DNA of 63,014 bases, taken from positions 1 to 63,014 of the forward strand of contig NZ_PGTO01000019.1 of assembly GCF_003284725.1 (NCBI RefSeq), in the 5' to 3' direction. Source of the stretch: Paramagnetospirillum kuznetsovii (lineage in GTDB: Bacteria; Pseudomonadota; Alphaproteobacteria; Rhodospirillales; Magnetospirillaceae). The notes under the pieces are model-generated. The model made no database searches. It saw nothing but the letters and a program-made list of their open reading frames with translations, and was not told the DNA's origin. The position numbers and the translations under genes are program-made. Of this stretch, positions 32,835 through 42,041 are shown in pieces. Each line of letters opens with the position of its first letter. The first letter of the stretch is position 1.

Positions 32835-33847
32835 GACGTCTTGGCCCGATTGGCGGCGATTTCTCCCGCCATGACCATGGCCGCCATCAGACTTTCCGGG
32901 CTTGCCGTGCCGGTTCCGGCCAGTTCGAAGGCGGTCCCGTGATCGGGCGAGGTCCGAACGAAGGGCAGGCCCAGGGTGATATTGACGCCGTGGTCGAAAT
33001 CCACGGTCTTGATGGGGATCAGCGCCTGATCATGATACATGCACAAAGCGGCATCGTAGCCTTGGCGGGCACGGGCATGGAACATGGTGTCCGCGGGCAG
33101 CGGCCCCACGGCATCGATTCCGGCCCGGCGCAAGTCCTCCACCGCCGGACCGACGATCTCCAAGTCTTCCCGGCCCATGGCGCCGCCCTCTCCCGCGTGG
33201 GGGTTCAAGCCCGCCACGGCGAGACGGGGAGAGGCGATGCCGAAGTCCCGCTGAAGCGCGGCGGCCGTTACGCGCCCGACCTCCACGATATCGCCCCTGG
33301 TCAAACCGCGAACCGCTTCGGCCAAACTCACATGGATGCTGACCGGAACCACGCGCAAGCCGGTGCAGGCCAACATCATCACCTCCCGCAGGCTTGGCTC
33401 TCCCGCCAGGCTGGCGAGGAATTCCGTATGGCCGGGAAAGGCGAAGCCGCCGTCCTGCATGACCTTCTTATGGATCGGATTGGTGACCACGGCCCCGGTC
33501 TCGCCGGATCTCGCCAAGTCCACCGCCCGGGCGATGGAGGCCTGGACCGCCGCCACGTTGTCGCGATGGGGATGGCCGGGCTCCACCGGCCGGGGCAAAT
33601 CCAAACGCAGCACCGGCAGCGCCCGATGAAACACCGGGACGGCTTCGCCCACTGACTGAATTTCTTGTACCGGCACGGCAAGGTTCAACCGCTCGGCCAG
33701 ACTCCGCAGTCGATGGGGATCGTCGATGAGCAGAAATGGAGGGCTGGACTCGGTTCGCGCCAACCAAGCCATCAGGCTTATCTCGCCGCCGATCCCGGCC
33801 GGCTCGCCCATGGTCACCCCAAGCGGCGGCCCATTGCCAATGGCCAC
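32831..33847 (-). CDS. pdxA: 4-hydroxythreonine-4-phosphate dehydrogenase
   Basis: 338 residues from a GTG at 33847, one base after the surA stop; a longer frame to 33925 runs inside surA. NAD-dependent oxidation and decarboxylation of 4-phosphohydroxythreonine in pyridoxal phosphate synthesis. Family motifs: GVTMGEPAGIG at the N-terminus, HIHVSL/metal-binding His segment, the Lys-containing TNPIHK motif, and FHARARQGYDAALCMYHDQ with GLPFVRTSPDHGTAF near the C-terminus, which contribute metal and NAD contacts. Confidence 0.96.
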   Translation of the reverse strand: MAIGNGPPLGVTMGEPAGIGGEISLMAWLARTESSPPFLLIDDPHRLRSLAERLNLAVPVQEIQSVGEAVPVFHRALPVLRLDLPRPVEPGHPHRDNVAAVQASIARAVDLARSGETGAVVTNPIHKKVMQDGGFAFPGHTEFLASLAGEPSLREVMMLACTGLRVVPVSIHVSLAEAVRGLTRGDIVEVGRVTAAALQRDFGIASPRLAVAGLNPHAGEGGAMGREDLEIVGPAVEDLRRAGIDAVGPLPADTMFHARARQGYDAALCMYHDQALIPIKTVDFDHGVNITLGLPFVRTSPDHGTAFELAGTGTASPESLMAAMVMAGEIAANRAKTS

Positions 33848-33848
33848 G

Positions 33849-35156
33849 CTACAGCCTGAAATCGACGAATGCGGCCCGCCGCAGGTCACGAAGATAGCGC
33901 TTGCCTTGAAGATCGACCTTCTCATCCTCGATCTGGCGACGAATGACGTCGCGGGACGGCACTCCCCCGGCTGCTCCCAATGAGGTACGCGAGCACACCA
34001 TCAACACCAACAATCCCTCGGGAGCCTCTTGGGGGGCGCTGGCCTTGTTGGTGGGCAGCCCCTCGACCGCAGTCCTGACCGTGGGCGGCAGTTCGGACTT
34101 GCGTCCGTTGTCCAGCCGGGCCGCTTTGTCCGACCCCATCTTACGGCCGAATTCCTCGAATTCGCGGCAGCTCTTGAGCGGCGCTGTGAGATCGAGGGCC
34201 TTCGCCTTCAACTGATCCCGGCTGACAGCGGCCCCCACCTGATAGGGAAAGGTGATTTGCAGGATGTTCATGGTCTCGTCGTCGGAATGCTGCGAGCCCG
34301 CGACGCGCTTGTCGATGACCGCCACAATGTTGAAGCCGGTTCCGACCCGAATAAGAGGGCTGACATCACCCTTGCCCATGGTGGCGATGGCCGTTCGAAT
34401 CTCTTCGTCGAGATTGCTATCGACCACCCAGCCCAGCATTCCCCCTTGTCCGGCGCTGGCGCTTTGGGAGAATTGTCGCGCCAGGGCGGAGAATGGGGCA
34501 CCGGCCTTGAGTTGCTCCATCAAGCGTTCACCGAGTCGGCGCGCTTCTTCCTCCTGCGCGGGCGAATCGACGTTCAGAAATATTTCCGCCAATTGATATT
34601 CGGGGTGGCCGACCTGCTGCCTGATCAGTTCAAGACGATCACTGATCTCGTCCTCGCCGATCTTGATATTGGACTGAATGACACGGCTGATCAGCTTCAG
34701 CCAAGCAAGATCCGCCCTCAGCTGATCGCGCACCACGTCGGTATCGACGCCAGCCTTGCTGAGGGATCCCAACAGCCCACCCGGCGGCATGCGGTTCTGT
34801 CGCTCGATATTGGCGATGCTGCGATTCACCTCGTCGCCGCCCACCGACACCTTGAGCCGGGCCGCTTCCTGCATTTGAATCCGCTCATCGACCATTTTCC
34901 GCAGAACCTGCGGAACGGCCCGGCGACGGTTTTCGATGGAATCCGGAAGATTGGACATCACGATGGCCAGTTTGAGCCGCGCTTCCAAATCGTGAATGGA
35001 AATCATCTCGTCGTTCACGACAGCAGCGATGCGATCAACTTCCTGGGCCTCGGCATACCTGCCCATGCCCAGCGAAGTAAGGCAGACGATGGTGACGACG
35101 ATGAAACGAGCCAACATCCCGGCAATCCCCTTCGACCTTCCGGCAAGCGAAAACAC
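33849..35156 (-). CDS. surA: Periplasmic chaperone/peptidyl-prolyl isomerase SurA
   Basis: 435 residues with a signal peptide (about 14-38). An N-terminal SurA chaperone domain (VDRIAAVVNDEMISIHDLEARL) is followed by parvulin-type PPIase domains; the first (about 175-280) has YQLAEIFLNV and GGMLGWV, the second is weaker. Escorts unfolded outer-membrane proteins such as LptD, whose gene lies 19 bases upstream in the same operon. Confidence 0.93.
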   Translation of the reverse strand: MFSLAGRSKGIAGMLARFIVVTIVCLTSLGMGRYAEAQEVDRIAAVVNDEMISIHDLEARLKLAIVMSNLPDSIENRRRAVPQVLRKMVDERIQMQEAARLKVSVGGDEVNRSIANIERQNRMPPGGLLGSLSKAGVDTDVVRDQLRADLAWLKLISRVIQSNIKIGEDEISDRLELIRQQVGHPEYQLAEIFLNVDSPAQEEEARRLGERLMEQLKAGAPFSALARQFSQSASAGQGGMLGWVVDSNLDEEIRTAIATMGKGDVSPLIRVGTGFNIVAVIDKRVAGSQHSDDETMNILQITFPYQVGAAVSRDQLKAKALDLTAPLKSCREFEEFGRKMGSDKAARLDNGRKSELPPTVRTAVEGLPTNKASAPQEAPEGLLVLMVCSRTSLGAAGGVPSRDVIRRQIEDEKVDLQGKRYLRDLRRAAFVDFRL

Positions 35157-35175
35157 GCCAGCCGAAGGCGGTTAA

Positions 35176-37944
35176 TCAGAACAGACCCAAAGGCGCTTCG
35201 CCCAAGGTCTTCAGCACAATGGTGAGCATCGCGTTATAGCCCGACAGCAGACCCGGCGCATTGGAATAATATCGGTTCATCGTCGCCATGATGGCAAAGC
35301 ACTCGTCATTATACGTCGTGTTCGCCGTCCAGTTCAACGTGCCGCCATTATCCCCGAGATCCTGAGCCAATGACGCTGTCGCCACCCAATATTTCGACAG
35401 GGCGGAGCTTACCCCATAGTTAATATATTGCCGTCTCGGATAGATCTGGCCAGCAGTGTTGGATGAAGTGGACAGATAGCCATAGGTGGTCGCAAAACTC
35501 AGCATGGGCGGCCCGATGGAAATGCTCGATTCGTTGCGGCGCAACGCCAGACTTTCCTTGTCCAGTCGGACGCGGCTGTTCAGGGCCAGAAATCCGGTGG
35601 GGGCCACGTCAACCCGTCCAAGGTAGTCGGACAAGGTATCGGTGAAGCCACTGGTGGAACTGAACGTATTGTCCACCTTGCGCCGCCAGCCCTGCGCGGC
35701 CTGAAGCCCCAGGCGCCCGCCGACGGCAGGAAAGCCGCTCCACCGCAGTCCGTAGCCGCCGCGCAGGCCGCCCTCGATCCGGTCAAGCCCAACCAACCGA
35801 TTGGGGCGCATGACATTGGTTTCATCCAGTTCGAAGGCCAGCGAATCCTCGTTGGGGATCTTGTCCGAATTGCCGCCGCCAGGGCTCATGGCAACAATCG
35901 CCATGGGCTCGACCACCTGCGACATCCATGTGCCCGGACGGGAGAAGGGATAACGCCATTCCAGCGACGCCTCGGGGATGGCACGACCGGCGGTGGCCGT
36001 TCCCGCGTAATTCGTCAGGTTCTGACTGCGATAGCCGTCGCCCCGAACGCTGGTGTTCAAGGTCATCACCTGCCCGTCGGGCGTGGTCATGGGCAGATGC
36101 CATCCCGTCTGCTGCGAGATGCGCTGCGCCACCGGCCCCTTGGTCCGGGTGTATGAGAGGAAATCGCTGTCGAAGCTCCAGTAGCTGCCCGCCCAGCCGG
36201 GATCGCTCACGGCACGGTGGATCATATGCGGCAAGACCACCGGCGACTTCGTGCCGTCGCCCGAAAGGCGCTCGCCCTGGAACGACATGGTCTCCGCCAT
36301 GGCGTAATTGCGCCGACCGAATCCTTCCACATAGGGACGCGTCAATCGCCAGGGGCGGTCATTGTCGGTTCGAACGCGGTAAAGATCGCGATACGTCCGA
36401 TCGGACTGGTATTGGGCCTGCCAACCGGCCCGCCAAGTACGATCGAGATCGACCAAGCCCTTGGACTCCACATGGCCCCGGATATCGCCACTTCCCTTGT
36501 CGGCGGTAATGCTGGCGACGGTCTTGGCCTCGCCGTAAACGCCGCGCCAGCGATGCTCGCCCAGCAGGTGAAGATGCTGCATGGCCGAGGTGGCCAGATT
36601 GTCGGGGTCGGTCTTGACGGCGGAAATGGCGTCGGTTTGCGGCAGCATGAACCGGGGAACCAGGGTGACATCCTCTTGGTCCGACATCACGAAGAAATAC
36701 GGAGTCGTGAAGGATGGCCCAAGGGAGCTGTTATAGCCCACGGTGGGAGCCAAGAAGCCGCTCTTGCGCTTTACCGTGGGATCCGGATGGGACAGATAGG
36801 GCGTGTAGAGAACGGGGACACCGGCAAGCTCGATCCAAGCGTCGCGATATTCGATCTGCGCCTCGGCCTGATTATGGGTCACCCGCTGGGCCTTGGCCTG
36901 CCAGATGGGCGTTCGTCCGGGATTGTCCCGGCAGGGTTCGCAGGCCGTATAGACGGCGCGATCGAAATCGGTGCGATCGCCGCCGACGCGTTGTCCCGAT
37001 TGGGCGGCCAAGCGCGAATTATCGGCAAGAATAACGCGCATATTGGCGGCGACGCCGCTCTTGAAGTCACCGGTCAATTCGAAATAATCGGCAAAGGTCA
37101 CTTCGCCGGTGGGCTCGGTCAAGACGACGTTGCCCGACGCCCCCATGACATCCTGCTTAAGATTGTAGGACACCACATCGGCGCTGATGGTCCGACCGCT
37201 TTGGATCATCTCCACCCGCCCCTTGGCGGTGACCACGTTGAATTCGCGATCATAGATGACCTGATCGGCCTCCATGTGGACCGGCGGGTCTTCGCCTTCC
37301 TCGCGGCGCTGTGCCTTGTGGAGAGCCTGTGGAATGATTCTGGGCGGCCGCCGCATGCCCACCGCATCCCCATCGATATCGGCGGGCTGCACCGCCACCG
37401 ACACGCCGCGACGACGAACGGGCGAACCGGCCTCGTCGGCGGAGGTGGGAGAAACCGAGGCACGCAGACGGGATGGCGCCGCCTGGGACGGTAGCGCGAC
37501 TCCAGCCGGAGCGGCGGGGCTTGGCCCAGCCATGGTCGATGGAGCGGGAGCACTGCGCGGCCGAGGCGCCGTTACCGGCTCATCCTCGCCCCAAGCCTGC
37601 CCCCAGCCTCCGACTTCCGGAAAGGCTTGCCCTCCGGCCTCGTCCAACGGCGCGACGGACCGCACCGCCTCCACCGGAGCGGAGGACGGGGCGAGTGGGC
37701 CGCTGGGGCGAGTGGGCAAAGCCGCCGCGGGCGGCGGAGCCCGATATCCAGGAAGAGGGGGCGAAGAACGGGGAGGCAAGCGCGAAGCAGCGGGTGGCGG
37801 AACCTCGTCCTCGCCCCAGGCCTGGCCCCAGCCGCCGACCTCGGGAAAGGCGGCGCCGTTTACCGCTTCGGCACGAGCAAGCCCCGACAAGGCCGTCGAG
37901 GAGGCCAGCAGGGTCAGCAGGAAGAGTTGGCGGGATCGCGACAC
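35176..37944 (-). CDS. lptD: LPS-assembly outer membrane protein LptD
   Basis: 922 residues. A signal peptide is followed by an unusual Pro/Ala-rich extension (about 25-210) that contains two copies of AFPEVGGWGQAWGEDE, then the periplasmic OstA/LptA-like jellyroll (about 215-330; VHMEADQVIYDREFNVVTAKG), then the C-terminal beta-barrel (about 330-922). LptD inserts LPS into the outer leaflet together with LptE. Longer than E. coli LptD because of the N-terminal extension. Lies 16 bases after lptF and 19 before surA. Confidence 0.93.
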   Translation of the reverse strand: MSRSRQLFLLTLLASSTALSGLARAEAVNGAAFPEVGGWGQAWGEDEVPPPAASRLPPRSSPPLPGYRAPPPAAALPTRPSGPLAPSSAPVEAVRSVAPLDEAGGQAFPEVGGWGQAWGEDEPVTAPRPRSAPAPSTMAGPSPAAPAGVALPSQAAPSRLRASVSPTSADEAGSPVRRRGVSVAVQPADIDGDAVGMRRPPRIIPQALHKAQRREEGEDPPVHMEADQVIYDREFNVVTAKGRVEMIQSGRTISADVVSYNLKQDVMGASGNVVLTEPTGEVTFADYFELTGDFKSGVAANMRVILADNSRLAAQSGQRVGGDRTDFDRAVYTACEPCRDNPGRTPIWQAKAQRVTHNQAEAQIEYRDAWIELAGVPVLYTPYLSHPDPTVKRKSGFLAPTVGYNSSLGPSFTTPYFFVMSDQEDVTLVPRFMLPQTDAISAVKTDPDNLATSAMQHLHLLGEHRWRGVYGEAKTVASITADKGSGDIRGHVESKGLVDLDRTWRAGWQAQYQSDRTYRDLYRVRTDNDRPWRLTRPYVEGFGRRNYAMAETMSFQGERLSGDGTKSPVVLPHMIHRAVSDPGWAGSYWSFDSDFLSYTRTKGPVAQRISQQTGWHLPMTTPDGQVMTLNTSVRGDGYRSQNLTNYAGTATAGRAIPEASLEWRYPFSRPGTWMSQVVEPMAIVAMSPGGGNSDKIPNEDSLAFELDETNVMRPNRLVGLDRIEGGLRGGYGLRWSGFPAVGGRLGLQAAQGWRRKVDNTFSSTSGFTDTLSDYLGRVDVAPTGFLALNSRVRLDKESLALRRNESSISIGPPMLSFATTYGYLSTSSNTAGQIYPRRQYINYGVSSALSKYWVATASLAQDLGDNGGTLNWTANTTYNDECFAIMATMNRYYSNAPGLLSGYNAMLTIVLKTLGEAPLGLF

Positions 37945-37960
37945 GTTGTCCTCGGCCGGT

Positions 37961-39100
37961 TCAGGCGGAATCGCCGACCGTGGCGGGCGCTCGGCGGCGC
38001 TGCCATGGCGGACTGGTCAAGACCCAAAGGCCGAAACCGATGGGAATGACCGCATTGAGGTAAATGGCTGGCGCCAGAGTGAGATTGCCGGTGGCCACAT
38101 TGGATATTCCCAAGGCCGCCGCCTGGACGCCCACCATCAGGCCGGTGGAGATCAGCACCTGGGCCAATTGGCCTCGGCGATCAAAGCCAGCGGTCAACAA
38201 GATACAGGCCGCCAGCAAGGCAAAGCCCAGATTATAGAGCGGCGCCGTAAGGCGGGAGTGCATCTCGACCTTGAAACGCCGGTATTCCTGGGGGCCGACA
38301 TCGCCTTCCGAAATGGAGAGCAATTCCATGGTGCCGCGTTCGCGGGCATCGCGGAACCGGTCGCGCTTGGCGCCGGTGGCCGTGGCGAAATCGACGGTGT
38401 AGCTGTCGAAATACAGCAGCGACAGCTTACCCGTCCCAGGCGTCACCTCCTGCCGATTGCCGTTGATCATCAAGACACGAGGCCCCGTCTCGGTATAGAC
38501 CAGCGCACCCTTCTCCGCCATCAGGGTGACCGCCCGATTGGGCGAGCGCTTGTCGTGAACCAGCAACCCCAGCAACTCGCCGGCGGGCGAGCGCGACCGC
38601 ACATAGATGGTCAGGCCGTCGCCGAATTTGTTGAACATCCCTTCTTGCAGCAACACGTTGGAAATGTCGTTGCGAATGGTCCAGTGCATTTCGTGAAAAT
38701 CGCGCACCGTCACCGGAATGATCCAGCAGCTCAGCAGATAGCCCAACGCGGTGGTCACCAAGCCCAGCACCATGGCCGGCCGCGCCAGCGCCAGATGGCT
38801 GAGGCCCGCGGCGCGCAACACCACCAGTTCTCGGTCCGCGATGAGCTTGTTGTAGGTGAAAAGCACCACCGCGAAAAGTGAAATCGGGATGATCACCACC
38901 AGGAAACCCGGCATCAGCAGCATGGTCAGCTTGAGGAACGACCCGATGCTCAACCCCTTGTTGACGATCATTTCCACAAAGCGCAGCGACTGCGTCAGCC
39001 ATAGGACGCAGGTCAGCGCGATGGAGACGAACAGCATCCCCACCACCATTTGCCGCAGTATGTATCGCGTAATTCCCGACATCGCCGGGATTATAGACAT
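37961..39100 (-). CDS. lptF: LPS export ABC transporter permease LptF
   Basis: 379 residues. Inner-membrane permease of the LptB2FG LPS extractor. Three membrane helices (about 15-110) are followed by a periplasmic beta-jellyroll domain (about 130-260) and three more helices. Motifs CVLWLTQSLRFVE and ADRELVVLRAAGLS favour LptF over LptG. The ATG at 39100 has GGAG upstream; GTG at 39103 is also possible. In many alphaproteobacteria lptG lies between lptF and lptD; here lptD follows directly. Confidence 0.88.
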   Translation of the reverse strand: MSIIPAMSGITRYILRQMVVGMLFVSIALTCVLWLTQSLRFVEMIVNKGLSIGSFLKLTMLLMPGFLVVIIPISLFAVVLFTYNKLIADRELVVLRAAGLSHLALARPAMVLGLVTTALGYLLSCWIIPVTVRDFHEMHWTIRNDISNVLLQEGMFNKFGDGLTIYVRSRSPAGELLGLLVHDKRSPNRAVTLMAEKGALVYTETGPRVLMINGNRQEVTPGTGKLSLLYFDSYTVDFATATGAKRDRFRDARERGTMELLSISEGDVGPQEYRRFKVEMHSRLTAPLYNLGFALLAACILLTAGFDRRGQLAQVLISTGLMVGVQAAALGISNVATGNLTLAPAIYLNAVIPIGFGLWVLTSPPWQRRRAPATVGDSA

Positions 39101-39144
39101 CACCTTTGGCTCCGAACAGCGAAAGGTGAGCCCCCGACCGCCGA

Positions 39145-40548
39145 TCAGGACAGGATTTTTCCGGGGTTCATCAGACCCCGCGGATCCATGGCGGATTTCA
39201 GCCTGCGCATCAGGTCCAGGTCCAGGGCGGGCTTGTAATGTGCCAATTCCGCCACCTTCAGTCGGCCGATGCCGTGCTCGGCGGAAATGGAGCCCTCCAT
39301 CTCCGTCACGATATCATGGACGATGCGGTTCATGCGGTCCCATTGGGCCAGAAAGACCTGCTTGTCGGCGCTTTCCGGCTGGGTCAGGTTGAAATGGGTG
39401 TTGCCGTCGCCCAGATGGCCGAACGGCACCACCCGAACGCCGGGCATGGCCGCTTCCACCGCCCGGGTGCATCGGCGGATCATCTCGGGCACAAGCGAGG
39501 TCGCCACCGCCACGTCGTGCTTGATGGAGCCGCCTTCCTTCTTTTGCGCCTCGGGAATGGCTTCGCGGATGCGCCACAGGGCGCGGCGCTGTTCCACGCT
39601 GTCGGCCAGCACCGCGTCCACCGCGAGGCCTTCGCCCAGGGCCTCGGCCAGCATCTCTTCCAGCGCGTGCCGCAGGCCGCCGGGCCGCGATGACGACAGT
39701 TCCAGCAGCAGATACCAGGGATGGGCGGCCTCGAAAGGATCGCGCACCCCCGGCACATGCCGCGCCCCCAGTTCCAGACCGATACGGGGAATCAATTCGC
39801 AGCCGGTGACGGCGTCGCCGCTGGCGCGCCGGGCGCGGGCCAGCAGCACCAGGGCGGCATCCAGATCCGTCAGGGCGATCAGGGCGGTCTGAATCTCGGT
39901 CGGCTGGGGAAACAGCTTCAACACGGCGGCGGTGACGATGCCCAGTGTTCCTTCCGCCCCGATGAACAGATGCTGGAGCGCGTAGCCGGTATTGTCCTTG
40001 CGCAGCCTCTTCAGCCCGTTCCAGACGCGCCCATCGGGCAGCACCACTTCCAGGCCCAGCACCAGATCGCGGGTATTGCCGTAACGCAGCACATTGGTGC
40101 CACCGGCATTGGTGGAGATATTGCCGCCGATGCGGCATGACCCCTCCGCCCCCAGGCTGAGGGGAAACAGGCAGCCGACCTCGGCCGCCGCCTGTTGCAG
40201 ATTGACCAGCACGCAACCAGCCTCGGCGGTGAGCGTGAAGTCAATGGGATCAATCCGGCGGATGCGGTTGAGCCGCTCGGTGGAAATCACCACGGAACCT
40301 CCGTCCTCCGACGGCACGCCGCCGCCGCACAGCCCGGTATTGCCACCCTGGGGCACCATGGAAATCCCAGCCGCCGCGCAGGCCTTGACCACCTCGGCCA
40401 CCTGTTCGGTGGAGCCCGGCCGCACCACCGCCTGGGCGGCGCCGCGATACAGGCCGCGCTCCTCCACCAGATAGGGCGCGAGATCGGCAGCGTCCGTCAG
40501 CACATTGGTGGGGCCGACGATTCCGGCGAGTTGCTTGAGGAGGGTCAT
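39145..40548 (-). CDS. FAD-linked oxidoreductase (GlcD/D-2-hydroxyacid dehydrogenase type)
   Basis: 467 residues. The FAD-binding PCMH domain (about 35-215) includes VVPQGGNTGLCGGG-type contacts (MVPQGGNTGLCGG), CRIGGNISTNAGG and YGNTRDLVLGLEVVLPDG; the FAD-oxidase C domain follows (about 215-465) with the metal/substrate motifs PFGHLGDGNTHFN and SAEHGIG. Members oxidise D-lactate, D-2-hydroxyglutarate or glycolate; the exact substrate is not visible. The ATG overlaps the tsaC stop (ATGA). Confidence 0.92.
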   Translation of the reverse strand: MTLLKQLAGIVGPTNVLTDAADLAPYLVEERGLYRGAAQAVVRPGSTEQVAEVVKACAAAGISMVPQGGNTGLCGGGVPSEDGGSVVISTERLNRIRRIDPIDFTLTAEAGCVLVNLQQAAAEVGCLFPLSLGAEGSCRIGGNISTNAGGTNVLRYGNTRDLVLGLEVVLPDGRVWNGLKRLRKDNTGYALQHLFIGAEGTLGIVTAAVLKLFPQPTEIQTALIALTDLDAALVLLARARRASGDAVTGCELIPRIGLELGARHVPGVRDPFEAAHPWYLLLELSSSRPGGLRHALEEMLAEALGEGLAVDAVLADSVEQRRALWRIREAIPEAQKKEGGSIKHDVAVATSLVPEMIRRCTRAVEAAMPGVRVVPFGHLGDGNTHFNLTQPESADKQVFLAQWDRMNRIVHDIVTEMEGSISAEHGIGRLKVAELAHYKPALDLDLMRRLKSAMDPRGLMNPGKILS

Positions 40549-41501
40549 GACGTCCCCCTCGGCGCCGCCGCCCGCCGCAGCCGATCATTGATGGCCAGCC
40601 CCAGCCCGTATTCGGGGATGGGCGACACCGCGATGCCCGACAGGCCGGGCCTGTCCATGGCGCGGAGCATGGCGAACAGATTGGCCGCCGCCTCTTCCAG
40701 ATCGCCCGAGGGCGACAGATTGAGCGTCGCCGCCACCGGTCCGAAACCCAGCAAGGCCCAGCCCGCCTCCACCGCCTGCGCGTTCAGTCGCACCGGAGCC
40801 GACGGCGCGTAATGGCTTTCCAACTGCCCCGGCGAGCGCGGCGCGTCGGGGCTGTCGGCGGCATGGGGCAGGACGAGGCCGAGCACCGCTTCCAGCGTCT
40901 CCACCTCCACCCCGCCGGGACGCAGCAGGGCGGGCCGGTCGCCCGACAGATCGACCACCGTGGACTCGACGCCCACCCGGCACGGCCCGCCGTCGAGGAT
41001 CAGGGAAACCCGTTCACCCAGGCACGCGGCCACGTGTTGAGCCGTGGTGGGGCTGACCGCACCCGATCGGTTGGCGGACGGCGCCGCCAGCGGGCGTCCG
41101 GCCGCTTCGATCAGCGCCAGCGCCACCGGATGGTCGGGCATGCGCACCGCGATGGAGTCGAGCCCGGCGCTGGCCAGCAGCGAGACCTTCGAATCGGCGC
41201 GGCGCGGCAGCACCAGGGTCAGCGGCCCCGGCCAGAAGCGCGCCGCCAGCCGATGGGCGTCGGGATTGAGTTCCACCAGGCTTTCGGCCTGCTCCATCGA
41301 GGCCACATGGGCGATCAGCGGGTTGAAGCTGGGACGGCCCTTGGCCTCGAAGATGGCGGCCACGGCGCGGTCGCAGGTGGCGTCGCCGCCCAGCCCATAG
41401 ACCGTCTCGGTGGGAAAGGCCACCAGACGGCCGTCCCGCAGAGCCTCGGCGGCCTCGGCGACGGCGTCGGGGGTGGCGGCAAGAATCTTGGAGTCAGGCA
41501 A
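40545..41501 (-). CDS. L-threonylcarbamoyladenylate synthase (Sua5/YwlC type)
   Basis: 318 residues. Makes threonylcarbamoyl-AMP from threonine, bicarbonate and ATP for the t6A37 modification of ANN-decoding tRNAs. YrdC/SUA5 domain (about 10-200) with FPTETVYGLGGDA, KGRPSFNPLIAHV and SANRSGAVSPTTAQHV, followed by the extra C-terminal Sua5 domain that separates the Sua5 type from the shorter TsaC. Placed between a YcgN-like gene (3-base gap) and the FAD oxidase (overlap). Confidence 0.95.
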   Translation of the reverse strand: MPDSKILAATPDAVAEAAEALRDGRLVAFPTETVYGLGGDATCDRAVAAIFEAKGRPSFNPLIAHVASMEQAESLVELNPDAHRLAARFWPGPLTLVLPRRADSKVSLLASAGLDSIAVRMPDHPVALALIEAAGRPLAAPSANRSGAVSPTTAQHVAACLGERVSLILDGGPCRVGVESTVVDLSGDRPALLRPGGVEVETLEAVLGLVLPHAADSPDAPRSPGQLESHYAPSAPVRLNAQAVEAGWALLGFGPVAATLNLSPSGDLEEAAANLFAMLRAMDRPGLSGIAVSPIPEYGLGLAINDRLRRAAAPRGTS

Positions 41502-41504
41502 CGT

Positions 41505-41966
41505 CTACTCCGGCCACGTCACGATGTGGTAGTCCAGCAGATCGGCCTTGGACTCGGTGATCACCCGGCCGCGCACCGATATCCCGGCGCGGTGCACCGT
41601 ATCGGGGTCACCCGAAACCAGCGGATGCCACCATGCCAGCGGCCTGCCTTCCGCCAGCAGCCGATAGGCGCAGGTGGAGGGCAGCCAGTCGATATGCTTC
41701 AAGACCGTGGCCGACAATTCGACGCAGTCGGGCACGTCGTCCCAGCGCTGAGCGTATTTCTTGCACTTGGCGGTGCCGATATTGAGCAGACGGCAGGCGA
41801 CCTCGGTGTAGTGCACCTGGCCGGTATCGGCGTCCTCTACCTTGTGCAGGCAGCAGCGGCCGCAGCCGTCGCACAGGCTTTCCCATTGCGGCCGGGTCAT
41901 GGCCGACAGCGGCGTGGCGTGCCAGAACGGCGGTTCGGTCTTGGGGGCGGGGGAACTGGCGGACAT
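41505..41966 (-). CDS. YcgN family cysteine-cluster protein (UPF0260)
   Basis: 153 residues. The N-terminal half has the family cysteine cluster (CDGCGRCCLHKVED), further Cys in ACRLLN and KCKKYAQR, and the C-terminal part has STCAYRLLAEGRPLAWWHPLVSGD, typical of UPF0260 and the zinc/iron-chelating CxxCxxCC group, cited here in pieces (STCAYRLLAEG; LAWWHPLVSG). Function unknown. First gene of the minus-strand array. Confidence 0.9.
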   Translation of the reverse strand: MSASSPAPKTEPPFWHATPLSAMTRPQWESLCDGCGRCCLHKVEDADTGQVHYTEVACRLLNIGTAKCKKYAQRWDDVPDCVELSATVLKHIDWLPSTCAYRLLAEGRPLAWWHPLVSGDPDTVHRAGISVRGRVITESKADLLDYHIVTWPE

Positions 41967-42041
41967 GGCCTCAACCTCGTTACGCCCCGGCGGCTTGGGG
42001 CCAAGCCATAATGGCCGAAATCCCGCCCAAGGTGGTAGTGG

